From assembly GCA_963920575.1 (NCBI GenBank), contig OY986965.1, forward strand, positions 15,080,290 to 15,144,289: a stretch of 64,000 bases of DNA. The letters are read 5' to 3'. This document shows positions 33,501 through 44,949 of the stretch, one piece after another. Both the position numbers and the translations under genes were made by a program. This stretch comes from Narthecium ossifragum (lineage: Eukaryota > Streptophyta > Magnoliopsida > Dioscoreales > Nartheciaceae). How positions within the stretch are numbered: the first letter of the stretch is position 1; every line of letters begins with the position of its first letter. The notes below the pieces were generated by a model, which was not told the DNA's origin, made no database searches, and worked only from the letters and a program-made list of their open reading frames with translations.

Positions 33501-35105
33501 GTATCAGAACCTAAACCTAGCTCTACCTGGATTAGGACTCCTCATACTCCACCTACCCACGAGCTGCCCCATGACCCAACCCATGAACAACACTCGCTGC
33601 CCCTTTTTCCAACCACACCACATCCCAGCCCAGTCAACACTCGCAACCATCATCTCCTTCATTATTCCCCTCATCCAAACCCTATCTTCCCGCCACCAGC
33701 AAGTCTCCCTATTCCTCTTCGGCAGCTCACGTCAATAACCAAGCCCACCATCTTCCCCCCTACAAACCCACGTCCCTTCCTTTACCACCCCCATTGTTGA
33801 TTGTTATCTCCGGCGATCTACCCACCATCCATGAAGCTGCAGCCACCGACCTCACATTAGTTCAAGCCCTCCCCGCAGGTCCTCCTCACAGCCACCCCAA
33901 CCTCTCCTCCCATATCTGTTCCATGTACCAACCTGCCGCCTCCCAAGTCCATCTTCCCCGACCCCCGCGGTAAACCTCAAGCAAGTCACGGTATACCTCT
34001 GCCCAAGACTACCATGACCTCCTCTCACCGGCCGCTGAAGGATCTCATGGGGCAACAAAGGCCATCCCCTAAACCTCCTGACCCTTCCTGTATCCTTACC
34101 GAGGCCAAACCCAAACCCCCTCCAGATTCGCCAACCGTACCAAAACCCCATCCTCTCATCCCCTCTTCTCCATGGGATTGGAATTCCGACGAGCATCCCT
34201 CACCGGCGATTGAGTTCCGGGCACTTTCGGCTGCCAGATCTCTTTCTATTCCCAGCCTACAAGACTTGGACAGATTCAATCCATGCTCAACCAGATTTGG
34301 TTACACCAACCAAATCCGATCAAGCCCAGATCCAGACCAGTTCAAGCTAAGTCAGGATCAATTGGATTTAACCAAATTCAGCCAAGTCAGATCTGATCCA
34401 AGCCCACCACCAAGTCCAAACAAGCTCAGCCAATCCGACTTGATCAAGCTTGATTTCAAACTTCCACCATATCAGATCCAGATGTTCCCTACGCATCTTC
34501 AGTTGATCAGGCATCCCACAACCGAGCTGAGCTATCCAAGGAGCTACCCTCCTTATTCGGTTGCCTTCTTCCAGCTGACCAGATCCATGAGCATCGCCCA
34601 GCAACCATCAATCACTCAAAGTTTCAGAACGACTTTGTCGACTTTGACCATAAGGACTGATGTTGAAGCTAGAGCCTTGATGATTCCTTTCGAGCAAAGC
34701 AAAGAGATATCCCAGCTCAACTGCACTCGACCGTATTCAGCTGCCATATTGGGTCTACTTCCACCTTGGAAGGACTCGCTTTGAGTTGATCTAGTCTTCG
34801 ATCCCGGACGACCGATGATGACTATGCACAACCACCTATCTGTAGCTGCCATTTACTTCTTGGAGTTCCAGCGACCCCAAGATCCACCGGCGCTTCAGTT
34901 CCCTTCTTCCAGACCGGCAGCATGGCCCCCTGACTCGCTGCTTCAGATACATAGATCCACCATGGGTGCGACCAGGATTCTCACCACCGAGTTTAGAGCA
35001 ACAGTTGCGGTCCAGCCAGGTCACTTCGGTCCGACAAGCGCAGAGCACTTTTCCCTTAGCAAATTCAGGCCTTGAGGACAAGGCCCATTTCGAAGGGAAG
35101 GGGGA
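33501..35105 (+). other. A2 internal region downstream of the B insertion
   Basis: About 1.6 kb of decayed Pro/Gln-rich sequence. One frame (34014-34784) is open for 256 residues and has LRSAYP-type low complexity, but lacks the AEAW…LHFRLDQS block, so this copy is shorter or diverged there. No known domain. Confidence 0.4.
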
Positions 35106-35935
35106 TGATACGAGGTCGAACTGAGCCATCCCAAGAAGGGACCCACGTCTCTGCTTGGGTGGGCCCATGCCAAGGAGTTGGCTGTACCCAGATCCCTTTG
35201 GGCGTCCTAAGCCTAACCAGCCAAAAGGATTCCTATTTCCTAGCTGGTTTGCTTACTTAGTTGATTTCCTAGTTTGAGTCCAGTTTGTGCTTAGCCAATT
35301 TCTAGTTAATTGAGTCCTAGTTTTGGTTGAGTCAAGTCACTTGCTTACCTAGTTCATTCCTGGTTATTAGGAGTCAGTTTGAGTTGAATTAGTAAGAGTC
35401 TTTTACTTGCTGTCCAAGCAAGAAGGTATTCAGGTTATAGTAGGACTCTCTTGAGGCCTCTATAAAAGAACCTCCATAGCTTGTATTATGCATGACGAAT
35501 TATGAGAAGAAAATAGAGTTATTAGTAGGATAATTTAGGAGTAGTTGTAAACCTAGGAGTAGTTGTAACCTAGTTTCCTCATAATCCACCAGCCACCTTC
35601 ATCTCTCTCTACAGCCGGTACTTCTCCATCACCGGTCTCCTTCTCCGCTGCCGTCCACTCCTTCGCCACCATCATCACCACTACCAGCCATCATCCACGT
35701 TCTCCAAGGCTTGGATCTCCAAGAGAAGCCAGCCAACCATTGAGGAAGCTGCAAGGTAATCCTCTTCCTCATCCGTCTCTCTCCTCCGGTTTTCAGCCTT
35801 CCTTGTCGAATACCTAGGGTGCTTCTCCTAAAACCCTAAAGGTATATCTCGACCTAGCCATAGCTTTGGCTAAGGAGGAGCCGAGACTAGGCAAGAGACC
35901 AAATACGAAAGCCCTAGAGAAGGTGCATCGTATCA
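35106..35935 (+). repeat. Family A2 3' LTR (830 bp)
   Basis: Starts TGATACGAGGTCGAAC right after the tract GAAGGGAAGGGGGA. Ends GCATCGTATCA. The inverted word GCCTTG…CAAGGC lies at 35072-35087. Confidence 0.9.
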
Positions 35936-35958
35936 AAAGCCTTCTAGAAGCTACTCTG

Positions 35959-37009
35959 ATGGCAGGAGTACCAGCCTATCCTATACTGCCATCTATGATA
36001 CCCCTACCATATCATCATCTACCTCCACCTTATGCAGCCTACAATCCAATTCCTCCTAACCAGCCTAATACCCAACCCTACTGTACCTGGCCGAGTCCCT
36101 CCACTACCATATCAGCCTCCTACTCAGCCGGTCCATCCTTCACCCATACCTGGTCCCACTACCCTTCCTCCGCCACCATACCAGCCCCTATACCCGGCCC
36201 ATGCCCAGCCTCCATACCGGCAGCCTATGCCACCTCCCTACGCACCGTACAACCCTAGTCTTCCCTACAATCCATCACCACCGTATCAGCCATTACCTCC
36301 AACCTACAACCAACCCAAACCTGCAAACACCAACGGGTATTTGAGTACAACTTGGACTCCAAATCCTACAGGAAATAGGATTACAAATCCTACTCCAACT
36401 AGGAATCCGAGTCAAGCTCAGAGTACGACTTGGACTCAAAATCCTACTGGTACTAGGATTACAAATCCTACTCCAACTAGGAATCTTAGTCAAACTTGGA
36501 GTGCGGCTTACCCTACAGCTGAACAATGGAAGGAAGCTGTCCAAAGTTGGATCCCTCTACCTCACCCTTCAGCAGAACAGTGCGAAGTAATGATCCAACG
36601 CTATTCTCCTACAAACCAGTCAAGCCCTACCGGAGTTCATATTCCTAGTCAAAATCCCATTTTAGCTGTGACTTGGATTGCGGAACCTAAACCCAGTTCT
36701 ACCTGGATTAGGACTACACATACGACTTCGACTCCACATGAGATTCCGAGATCAACTCCAAGTGAGGCGGCAGCAAGCATCAGGGAAGAAAAGATCAAGA
36801 AGATAGTTGAGGAGTTAGAGCTATCAAATCCTCAGCTTGAGCAACACCCGCTGCCACTTTACCCAGCTTCACCACCTCAGCCAGATCCCGCCCCACATCT
36901 CAGACCAGTCAGCACCCTATCATCATCTTCTTCCTTTATTCCCTTCATCCAAACCCTACCTCCCCACCACCAGCAATTCCTCTTTAGCAGCCAACCTCAC
37001 CTTAGTTGA
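35959..37009 (+). pseudogene. Family A proline-rich gag-like protein, second-layer copy
   Basis: Starts MAGVPAYPILPSM, then Pro/Tyr/Asn-rich sequence (PPYAPYNPSLPYNPSPPYQP). Two pairs of TTWTPNPTG/NRITNPTPT repeats follow, then QWKEAVQSWIPLPHPSAEQ, GVHIPSQNPILAVTWIAEP and a helical EKIKKIVEELELSNPQLEQ. A deletion near 36070 shifts the frame, so the protein is split. In the relative at 59030-59833 this region is continuous. Confidence 0.55.
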
Positions 37010-37739
37010 AGCCCTCCCCGCACCATGTAACCTTCCCCAAGGCCCTCCTCACTCCTAACCCAACCCCAAATCCCAAATCCCTCTCCTTCAACTTCGGCAG
37101 CAACCCCCGAGGTAATTGCTGCCTACCTGTCCCTGATCCTACCATAACCTCCTTCCACAGCCCACTGAAGGATCTCTCAAGCCACCAAAGACCATCCCCT
37201 AACCCTCCTGACCCTTCCCGTAGCCTTACCGAGGCCGAATCCAAACCCCCTCCAAATCCGCCACCTGGACCGAACCCCCATCCTCTCATCCCCTCTTCTC
37301 CATGGGATCCAAACCCTGATGAACATCCCTCACCGGCAACCAAGTTCAGTCCCCTCTCAGTTGCCAGAGCACTTCAGCCATCTGATAAGATCAAAGCAAA
37401 TCACTACGGTTTGAACCTGATCAAACTCCGACTCCATCACCTACAATTGGTCGAGTCAGATTGCAACTTACAAGACTTGGTCAGACTCCATCCAAGCACG
37501 ACCAGGTTTGGTTACACCAACCAGATCCGGCTAGATCTGATTGCAGCCAGCTAAGCTCCATCAAGCTCAGCTAAACTGAACCTGATCAAGATCCAAATAG
37601 TGCAGCAGAAGCGTGGCCCAGCCGACTTCACTTCAGACTGGACCAAAGCAAGCTTGACTCAGCATCAAGCCAAGACCCTGCACTTCCGACCAGGCCATGG
37701 AGATCATATACCGTTCAATCGTCATGGGCGACACTACTC

Positions 37740-38423
37740 ATGGGACGTGACGAGGATGATCCAGGAGAACAATTGAAGATCCCATGTTTGGAGCCACCTG
37801 AACCATCAGATCGTCCCCCGGATGCTCCGTCCTCGGCACGACTGTATCCAGTCGCCGTCTTGGGTCTACTTCCACCTTGGAAGGATTTGATTCAGGTTGA
37901 CCGAGTCTTTGACCTAGGACGCCAGCACTTGAGGTGGCCCAATCGTCGATCTACAGCCGCCCTCTACTTCTTGGAGTTCCAGAGGCCGCCAGATCCACCT
38001 AAGTTACAACCTTCTCCTTCCAAACCGGCAGCATCGCCCCCTAACTCGCCGCTTCGGATACCATTAGATCCACCTTGGGACCGACCAGGTTTCTCACCAC
38101 CAAGTCTAAAGTTGCAGTTGCGGTCCAGCCAAGTCACTACGGGTCGACAAGAGCAGAGTTCTCTTCCCTCAGCAAATTCTGGCCTTGAGGACAAGGCACT
38201 CTTCGAAGGGGGAGGGGATGATACAAGGTCAAACCAAGCTCAGCATGGGCCAGCCCAACCCACGACAAGGAAGGACTTGATCGAGTCTAGTCCTAGATGT
38301 GCAAGCCTAGCCCTAGCTGAACTGGCTTCAAGCCCAAGCCCGAGCATGGGCTGGACCAAGGAGCAGGACCCACGCAAAGGAGGAACTAAGGAGGTCCCAC
38401 GCAGGTCGGACCCCACCTCCTAG
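37740..38423 (+). pseudogene. Family A downstream frame running through the polypurine tract
   Basis: A 227-residue frame starting at DEDDPGEQLK. It contains WDRPGFSPPSLKLQ and LEDKALFEGGGDD, then passes through the polypurine tract into the 3' LTR. The LEDK…EGG…DD ending resembles in position and composition the end of pol in plant Ty3/gypsy elements, where a similar GAGGACAA word precedes the tract. This is a hint of descent, not proof. Confidence 0.4.
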
Positions 38424-39200
38424 CTGACCCGACCATGGACCAAGCCAAGACCAAGTCACGCCCAAGCATGGATCTATAGTCCCGGCCTTGGAACCAGGTC
38501 CCAAGCCTAATCCGGCATTAGGGATCCAAATCCCTAGCTGGATCACTTTCTTAGTTGGTTATTAGTTGATTTATTAGTTTGGATTATGATTGAGTCAGTT
38601 TTCTATTAGTAGTTATCTTGATTTAGTCTTATTAGGAAAGGATTGTAACTTGCTGATTATAGCAAGATAGTAGTTATCTGATTAGATTTTATTGAGGCCT
38701 CTATAAAAGGACCTCCATAGCTTGTATTAGGTATGGACGAATTTATGACAGTTATTATTTAGTAGAGATAAATCCTAGGAGTAGAAGTAATATAGGAGTA
38801 GCTGTAACCCTAATTCCACAAACCACCAGCCACCTTCACCTTTATCTCTCTACAACCGGATTCTTCTCCACCAGCTGGCCACAATCATCACCACCGCTAC
38901 CAGCCACCTCCGTCGTCCAACCCCAAGTCCTCGGTGTCCCCTTGGCTGCCGTGCTTCCCTCCACCACGTTCTCCATGGTTTGGATCTCCAAGAGAAACCA
39001 GCCAACCCTAGAGGCGCTGCAAGGTATCCCTCTTCTCATCCGTCTCCTCCTCTAGTCTTCGCCTTCCTCATCGAATACCTAGGGTCCTTCTCCTAAAACC
39101 CTAAAGGTATCTCTCGACCTAGCCATAGATTTGGCTAAAGAGGATATGAGACAAGGCAAGAGACCATGTACGAAAGCCCTATAGAAGATGCATCGTAACA
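38219..39200 (+). repeat. Family A 3' LTR, second layer (982 bp)
   Basis: Starts TGATACAAGGTC (one change from the usual TGATACGAGGTC) and ends GATGCATCGTAACA. TATA box in CTCTATAAAAGGACC near 38703. Confidence 0.9.
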
Positions 39201-39930
39201 GTCCCGGCCTTGGAACCATGTCCCAAGCCTAATCCGGCATTAGGGATCCTAATCCCTAGCTGGATCACTTTCTTAGTTGGTTATTAGTTGATTTATTAGT
39301 TTGGATTATGATTGAGTCAGGTTTTTATTAGTAGTTATCTTGATTTAGTCTTATTAGGAAAGGATTGTAACTTGCTGATTATAGCAAGATACTAGTTATC
39401 TGATTAGATCTTGTTGAGGCATCTATAAAAGGACTTCCATAGCTTGTATTAGGGAGGCATGACAAATTATGAGAATAAAATAGAGTTATTAGTAGGATAA
39501 TTTAGGAGTAGCTGTAACCCTAGTAGTAACTGTAACTTAATCTTCCACAAATCACCCAGCCACCTTCATCTCTCTCTATTGTTGGATTCTCTCTCCACCA
39601 GCCGGCCGCCATCCATCGCCGCCCGTCGCTGCCATATACAGTGCACGTCCCCATCACCGGGGTCCATCCTTGGCCGCCGCACCTCCTCTGCCACCTCCCT
39701 TGGCTTGGATCTCCAAGAGAAGCCAGCCAACCATAGAGGAAGCTGCAAGGTATCCCTCTTATCATTCGTGTTCCTCCTCCAGTCTTCGCCTTCCTCGTCG
39801 AATACCTAGGGTCCTTCTCCTAAAACCCTAAAGGTATCTCTCGACCTAGCCATAGATTTGGCTAAGGAGGATCCGAGACCAGGCAAGAGACCAGGTACGA
39901 AAGCCCTTGAGAAGGTGCATCGTAACAACT

Positions 39931-39942
39931 TGGTATCAGAGC
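39931..39942 (+). other. Primer-binding site, outer family A element
   Basis: TGGTATCAGAGC, three bases after the LTR end GCATCGTAACA; complementary to initiator-Met tRNA. Confidence 0.92.
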
Positions 39943-39989
39943 TTCGTTCCGCGGACTGTGCCGCCCAAAGCCTTCTAGAAGCTACTCTG

Positions 39990-41349
39990 ATGGCTGGAGT
40001 ACCAGTCCCTATTCTGCCCTATGTCTTGGTGGGATCAGAACCAACTTCTCCTTTCCCACTTCCTACTCACCTGACCTGGGCCCTACCAGTCTATCCTAGA
40101 CCACCACCTACGAAACCTCTGCCACATCATCATCCCTTACCTCCGTCATCATCCCTAGAGAACCCTAAACCTAACCCTACTTGCCCTAGAACTCCCCATG
40201 GAGTCATCCCTATCCAAAGAGGAACCGGCCATATTCCCAACTATGCCATAGTTGGATCAGGTCCAATTACTCCTAACCAGTCTACTACCCAACCGGTTCA
40301 ACGCCCGTCTATACCTGGCCCCACCACCTTTCCACCACCACCACATCAGCCTCTATATCCAACCTATCACCCCCATCCATACCTGCAGCCTACCCCCCCT
40401 CCATATATGTCCCTTATAGCACAATTCTTCCCCAACCCTATTATTACCCACCTCACACCCCACCAGCCTATGAACCGACCCATTATCCAAACGATGAGCC
40501 CCCAATCCCTCCCTACAAACCAGCACTTATTTATCAGCCATTACCTCCACCCTACAACCAACCCAAACCTGCAAACTTGGACTCCAAATCCTACTGGAAC
40601 TAGGATTCCAAATCCTACTGGAACTAGGATTACAAATCCTACTGAAACTAGGATTACAAATCCTACTGGAACTAGGATTACAAATCCTACTCCAACTAGG
40701 ATTACAAATCCTACTCCAACTATGAATTAGAGTCAAACTCAGAGTATGACTTGGACTCAAGATCCTACTGGAACTAGGATTACAAATCCTACTCCAACTA
40801 GGAATCCTAGTCAAACTCGGAGTACGACTTACCCTACAGCTGAACAACGAAAGGAAGCTGTCTAGAGTTGGATCCCTTTGCAGCCCTTCAGTAGAACAGT
40901 GGGAAGCAATGATCCAACGATATTCTCCTTTAAATCAGTCAAGCCCTATCGGAGTTCAGATTCCCAGTCAAAATCCCATTCTAGCTGCGACTTGGATTGC
41001 GGAACCTAAACCCAGCTCTACCTGGATTAGGACTCCACAGACTCCGACTCTGACTCCACATGAGATTCCGAGATCAATTCCAAGTGGGGCGGTAGCAAGC
41101 ATCAAGGAAGAAGAGATCAAGGAGATAGTTGAGGAGCAACAACTATCAGATACTCAGCTTGAGCAACCCCCTCTGCCACCTTACCCAACTTCACCACCTC
41201 ACCCAGATCCCGCCCCACATCTCAGCCCAGTTAGTACCCTGCCATCATCTCCTTCATTATCCCCTTCATCCAAACCCTACATCCCCACCACCAGCAATTC
41301 CTCTTCGGCAGCCCCCGTCACTACTAACCAAGGCCCTCCTCACTCCTAG
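39990..41349 (+). pseudogene. Family A proline-rich gag-like protein, outer copy, broken
   Basis: Starts MAGVPVPILPYV 50 bp after the primer site. The first part is a long Pro/Tyr/His-rich segment. Then come at least six perfect or near-perfect 8-residue repeats of NPTGTRIT (40575-40725), more than in any other copy. A stop at 40728 breaks the frame, which reappears at 40909-41349 with the conserved GVQIPSQNPILAATWIAEP and EEIKEIVEEQQLSDTQLEQ blocks. These last two blocks have counterparts in family B. Function is unknown. Position suggests gag. Confidence 0.55.
40570..40810 (+). repeat. 24-bp coding tandem repeat, AATCCTACTGGAACTAGGAT type
   Basis: Unit AAATCCTACTGgAACTAGGATTAC, eight codons, six to eight tandem copies, some with CC in place of GG. 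Other A copies have two pairs of units separated by a spacer, so the array expanded here. Confidence 0.85.
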
Positions 41350-41740
41350 CCCGATCCCAAATCCCTCTCCTTCAACTCCGGCAGTAACCCCCAAGGTGTT
41401 GCCTACCTGTCCCTGATCCTACCATAACCTCCTTCCATGGCCCACTGAAGGATTTCTCAATCCACCAAAGACCGTCCCCTAACCCTCCTGACCCTTCCCG
41501 TAGCCTTATCGAGGCCGACCCCAAACCCCCTCTAGATCCGCCACCGGTACCGAACCCCCATCCTCTCATCCCCTCTTCTCCATGGGATCCAAACCCTGAT
41601 GAACATCCCTCACCGACGACCAAGTTCAGTACCCTCTCAGTTGTCAGAGCCCTTCAGCTATCTGATCAGATCAAATCAAATCACTACGGTTTCAACCTGA
41701 TCAAACTCCGACTCCATCACCTACAATTGGTCGAGTCAGA

Positions 41741-42241
41741 TTGCAGCTTACAAGACTTGGTCAGATTCCATCCAAGCACGATCAGGTTTGGTTACACCAA
41801 CCAGATCAGACCAGGCTAAGTCAGACTCAATTGGATGCAGCCAGAATCAATCCGGCTAGATCTGATTGCAGCCAGCTAAGCTCCATCAAGCTCAGCCAAA
41901 CTGAACCTGATCAAGATCCAAATAGTGCAGCAGAAGCGTGGCCCAGCCGACTTCACTTCAGACTGGACCAAAGCAAGCTTGACTCAGCATCAAGCCAAGA
42001 CCCTGCACATCCGACCAGGCCATGGAGATCAGATCCCGTTCAATGGTCATGGGCGACACTACTCATGGGACATGACGAGGATGATCCAGGAGAACCATTG
42101 AAGATCCCATGCTTGGAGCCACCTAAACCATCAGATTGTTCCCGGATGCTCCGTCCTCAGCACGATTGTATCCAGCCACCGTCTTGGGTCTACTTCCACC
42201 TTGGAAGGATTTGGTTCAGGTTGAACGAGTCTTTGACCTAG
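41741..42241 (+). pseudogene. Family A downstream conserved block, outer copy
   Basis: The frame includes AEAWPSRLHFRLDQSKLD and ATLLMGHDEDDPGEPLK, matching the family B frame at 52058-53221. Upstream it is a Gln/Asp-rich stretch of low complexity. It is not in frame with the N-terminal part. Confidence 0.45.
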
Positions 42242-42506
42242 GACGCCAGCATTTGAGGTGGCCCAATCGTCGATCTACAGCCGCCCTCTACTTCTTGGAG
42301 TTCCAGAAGCCGCCAGATTCACCTAAGTTTTAGCCTCCTCCTTCCAGACAGGCAGCATGGCCCCCTCACTCGCTGCTTCGGATACCACTAGATCCACCAT
42401 GGGACCGACCAGGTTTCTCACCACCAAGTCCAAAGTTGCAGTTGCGGTCCAGCCAGGTTGACCTCGGATCGACAAGAGCAGAGTTCTCTTCCCTCAGCAA
42501 ATTCAG

Positions 42507-42543
42507 GCCTTGAGGACAAGGCACTCTTCGAAGGAGGAGGGGA
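42507..42543 (+). other. Hairpin plus polypurine tract, outer family A element
   Basis: GCCTTGAGGACAAGGC forms a 6-bp stem with a 4-base loop (42507-42522). It is followed by CACTCTTC and the tract GAAGGAGGAGGGGA up to the 3' LTR at 42544. The same arrangement occurs in all complete A and B copies here. Confidence 0.8.
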
Positions 42544-43518
42544 TGATACGAGGTCGAACCAAGCTCAGGGGCCAGACCAACCCATGCCAAGGAAGGACTT
42601 GATCGAGTCTAGTCCTAGATGTGCAAGCCGAGCCCTAGCTGAACTGGCTTCAAGCCGCCCGAGCATGGGCTGGACCAAGACCCACGCCCAGGAGGAACTA
42701 AGGAGGTCCCACGCAGGTCAGACCCCACCTCCTATCTGACCCGACCATGGACCAAGCCAAGACCAAGTCCACGCCCAAGCATGGATCCATAGTCACGGCC
42801 TTGGAACCAGGTCCAAAGCCTAATCAAACATTAGGGATCCTAATCCCTAGCTGGATCACTTTCTTAGTTGGTTATTAGTTGATTTATTAGTTTGGATTAT
42901 GATTGAGTCAGTTTTCTATTAGTAGTTATCCTGATTGAGTCTTATTAGGAAAGGATTGTAACTTGCTGATTATAGCAAGATAGTAGTTATCTGATTAGAT
43001 CTTGTTGAGGCCTCTATAATAGGACCTCCATAGCTTGTATTAGGGAGGCATGACGAATTATGAGAATAAAATAGAGTTATTAGTAGGATAATTTAGGAGT
43101 AGTTGTAACCCTAGGAGTAGCTGTAACTTAATCTTCCACAAATCCCCCAACCACCTTCATCTCTCTCTATTGTCGGATTCTCTCTCCACCAGCCGGCCGC
43201 CATCCATCGCCGCCCGTCGCTGCCATCTACAGTGCACATCCCCTTCACCGGCGTCCATCCTTGGCTGCCACACCTCCTCCGCCACCTCCCTTGGCTTGGA
43301 TCTCCAAGAGAAGCCAGCCAACCATAGAGGAAGCTGCAAGGTATCCCTCTTATCATTCGTGTTCCTCCTCCAGTCTTCGCCTTCCTCGTCGAATACCTAG
43401 GGTCCTTCTCCTAAAACCCTAAAGGTATCTCTCGACCTAGCCATAGATTTGGCTAAGGAGGATCCGAGACCAGGCAAGAGACCAGGTACGAAAGCCCTTG
43501 AGAAGGTGCATCGTAACA
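42544..43518 (+). repeat. Family A 3' LTR, outer element (975 bp)
   Basis: Starts TGATACGAGGTCG and ends GTGCATCGTAACA. Carries TATA-like CTCTATAATAGG near 43012, one base off the family consensus TATAAAAGG. Confidence 0.9.
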
Positions 43519-43523
43519 AGGCA

Positions 43524-43989
43524 TGGACATAGGAGCAGGATGAGGCCTGGCTGGAGGCACACAGTAGCTGGCCTAGATTCTTGCAACTATGTATTGACAA
43601 GTACTTGGAATTTTTTGAATCAATACTCTATGTATTGACACAGTTACAGTTATGTGTTTGTGTTGGAACAGCTATCTGTGTTGTCAGTGGATGGATATTT
43701 GTGTTGGAACACAGTCATGTATTTGTTTTCTCTATTTGTGTAAATTTTTGAATACAGTCATGTATTTGTGTTATCAACACAACTATTTATTTGGAACTGA
43801 ATTTATGTATAGGGGAACTACATAAGGGTGACTATATATAATCTGGGGTAAATTTTGGCACAACCATGTTACAAAATTCTGTCATAGTTACTAATTAAAG
43901 TGTTACAAACTCAAATGAAATACAGGAGTACAATTTGTAAGATCAAAATTAATTTGATCAAAAATATTCAAGGGAAGCCTGGTACATAC
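43524..43989. other. Intergenic region between the two convergent Mutator-element genes
   Basis: Continues the transposase 3' region beyond the nested LTR insertion. Holds short degenerate repeats of the type TATTTGTGTTgGAACA (43650-43760). No reading frame or RNA gene seen. Confidence 0.5.
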
Positions 43990-44553
43990 TCAAATGAAAT
44001 ACATGTATACAATTCCTAAGATCAACATTGTTCCAATTGCAAAAAACAAAGCACGTAGCAAAAGAAACATCTCTCCAACAGATTTTTCAACTCGTTCCAT
44101 GATGATTAGTGATGCAGATAGACTTTCTTCATGCGATCCCATCCTTCTTATCAACAACTTCTCCAATTCTTTTACTTGATGCTTCAATACACTTATCTGA
44201 TCAGAAACATTCAAGAAGACCACAAATGATTGCTCGGATGATTGCTCCAGACCATCAATCCACATGTAATAGCCACACCCCCTGTCATACTTGTTCTGAA
44301 ACGTGAACAAGCCAAAACTTGCATTATGGAAATTTTGATTAATTTATCAGATTAAGCTATCAATACAGCCGAAATGTACCTTATAGTTTGGGCAACCATA
44401 GAAGCGCCTCCCTTTGTTATGATCTTGCCCAGATATACAAACAGGACATGGCTCTTTGCAACCGCAAAGGATGACCTTGGAATCAAAGCCGGATGAAGCT
44501 GCTGGAGAAGATGGCCCGGATGATGCCCATCTACTATTCTTCCTCAGGGCCAT
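43990..44553 (-). CDS. GRF zinc-finger protein with coiled coil and C-terminal membrane anchor
   Basis: Exon 1 is 44553-44380 and exon 2 44295-43990, with a GT-AG intron of 84 bp. The product is about 159 residues. A GRF-type zinc finger spans the junction: CGCKEPC, then NKGRRFYGCPNYK and, after splicing, GCGYYMWID. A short coiled coil (ISVLKHQVKELEKLLIRRM) and a hydrophobic C-terminal segment (LFFAIGTMLILGIVYMYF) follow. GRF fingers bind single-stranded nucleic acid in other proteins. Here the role is unknown. It lies convergent to the transposase inside the same inverted repeats, so it is either the element's second gene or a captured host gene. Both exons are intact. Confidence 0.8.
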
Positions 44554-44835
44554 GGAGAAGTTGGTCCCAAACCCGACGGATCTTCACCGGAAATGCGAGG
44601 CCTTGCACAGATTTAGAGTCGTGGGGGCGATCTAACTTCGTGGGCGAGCTCGATGTCGGCAACAATGGCGTATTTTGAAGCATAGGGCTTGAAGGAATGA
44701 GGCTGATGAAGGATGCAGGGGTTTAAATGAGGGTTTGTATCACTGCAACGGTACTCCGGGGGCAAAACTGTCTTTTTCCCTGCTAACGTTAACGGCGTTG
44801 GGAATATTTCCACTGGATTCCACGACAACTAACCC

Positions 44836-44949
44836 GAAGGGTATTTTAGAGATTATTTGAACTTTTCAGGGGTATATATAAAAATATGAAGAATATAAGG
44901 GTAAATCCGTATTTCGAAAGTTTTTTGAGGATATATATGTAAATAACCC
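44836..44949 (-). repeat. Right terminal inverted repeat of Mutator-like element
   Basis: Inverse partner of 18203-18316. The GRF gene start (44553) lies about 280 bp inside it, so this arm probably includes that gene's promoter region. Confidence 0.92.

Larger units (their letters stand above)
30637..35935 (+). mobile_element. Family A2 LTR retrotransposon, third layer
   Basis: Perfect duplication AAAGC (30632-30636 and 35936-35940). It lies just after the primer site of the second-layer A element. 5' LTR 30637-31433 (797 bp), primer site 31437-31448, internal region 31434-35105, 3' LTR 35106-35935 (830 bp). The A2 LTR starts TGATACGAGGTCGAACTGAGCC and ends GCATCGTATCA. The internal region is interrupted by a B solo LTR at 32194-33495. 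No pol domains. Confidence 0.92.
29639..39200 (+). mobile_element. Family A LTR retrotransposon, second layer
   Basis: Perfect duplication GTCCC (29634-29638 and 39201-39205), inserted in the LTR of the outer A element. 5' LTR 29639-30592 (954 bp), primer site 30596-30607, internal region 30593-38218 interrupted by an A2 element at 30637-35935, 3' LTR 38219-39200 (982 bp). Polypurine tract GAAGGGGGAGGGGA ends at 38218. No pol domains. Confidence 0.92.
29380..43518 (+). mobile_element. Family A LTR retrotransposon, outermost of a four-layer nest
   Basis: Perfect duplication AGGCA (29375-29379 and 43519-43523). 5' LTR 29380-29638 continuing at 39206-39927, primer site 39931-39942, internal region 39928-42543 (2.6 kb), 3' LTR 42544-43518. 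It inserted in the 3' flank of the transposase gene. Its 5' LTR was later hit by a second A element at 29639-39200. No pol domains are present. The only reading frames are proline-rich. Confidence 0.92.
18203..44949. mobile_element. Mutator-like DNA transposon with mudrA-type and GRF-type genes
   Basis: Terminal inverted repeats of about 114 bp (18203-18316 and 44836-44949) start GGGTTATTTACATATATA. They are flanked by a 9-bp duplication, TTGTTATAA (18194-18202) and TTGTCATAA (44950-44958), with one mismatch. Nine-base duplications and long inverted repeats are diagnostic of Mutator. Removing the two nested insertions (19983-26814 and 29380-43518) leaves about 5.8 kb with two convergent genes: a transposase (18651-29316) and a small zinc-finger protein (43990-44553). 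It inserted into the copia 5' LTR. The transposase is now broken, so this copy is no longer autonomous. Confidence 0.92.

Noticed and set aside
33496..33512. Apparent primer-binding site after the B LTR at 33495, suggesting a complete B element
   Set aside because: The ACTTG is the target duplication and the A2 internal sequence resumes at once; the resemblance is partial (GTATCAGAACC instead of GTATCAGAGCT).
40570..40810. Regularly spaced direct repeats that might suggest a CRISPR-like array
   Set aside because: Units are contiguous without unique spacers, are coding-frame multiples and lie in a plant retrotransposon.
36293..43400. Short frames such as those at 39520-39809 and 43111-43400
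   Set aside because: Within family A LTRs, on both strands, following the conserved LTR bases; no coding evidence.
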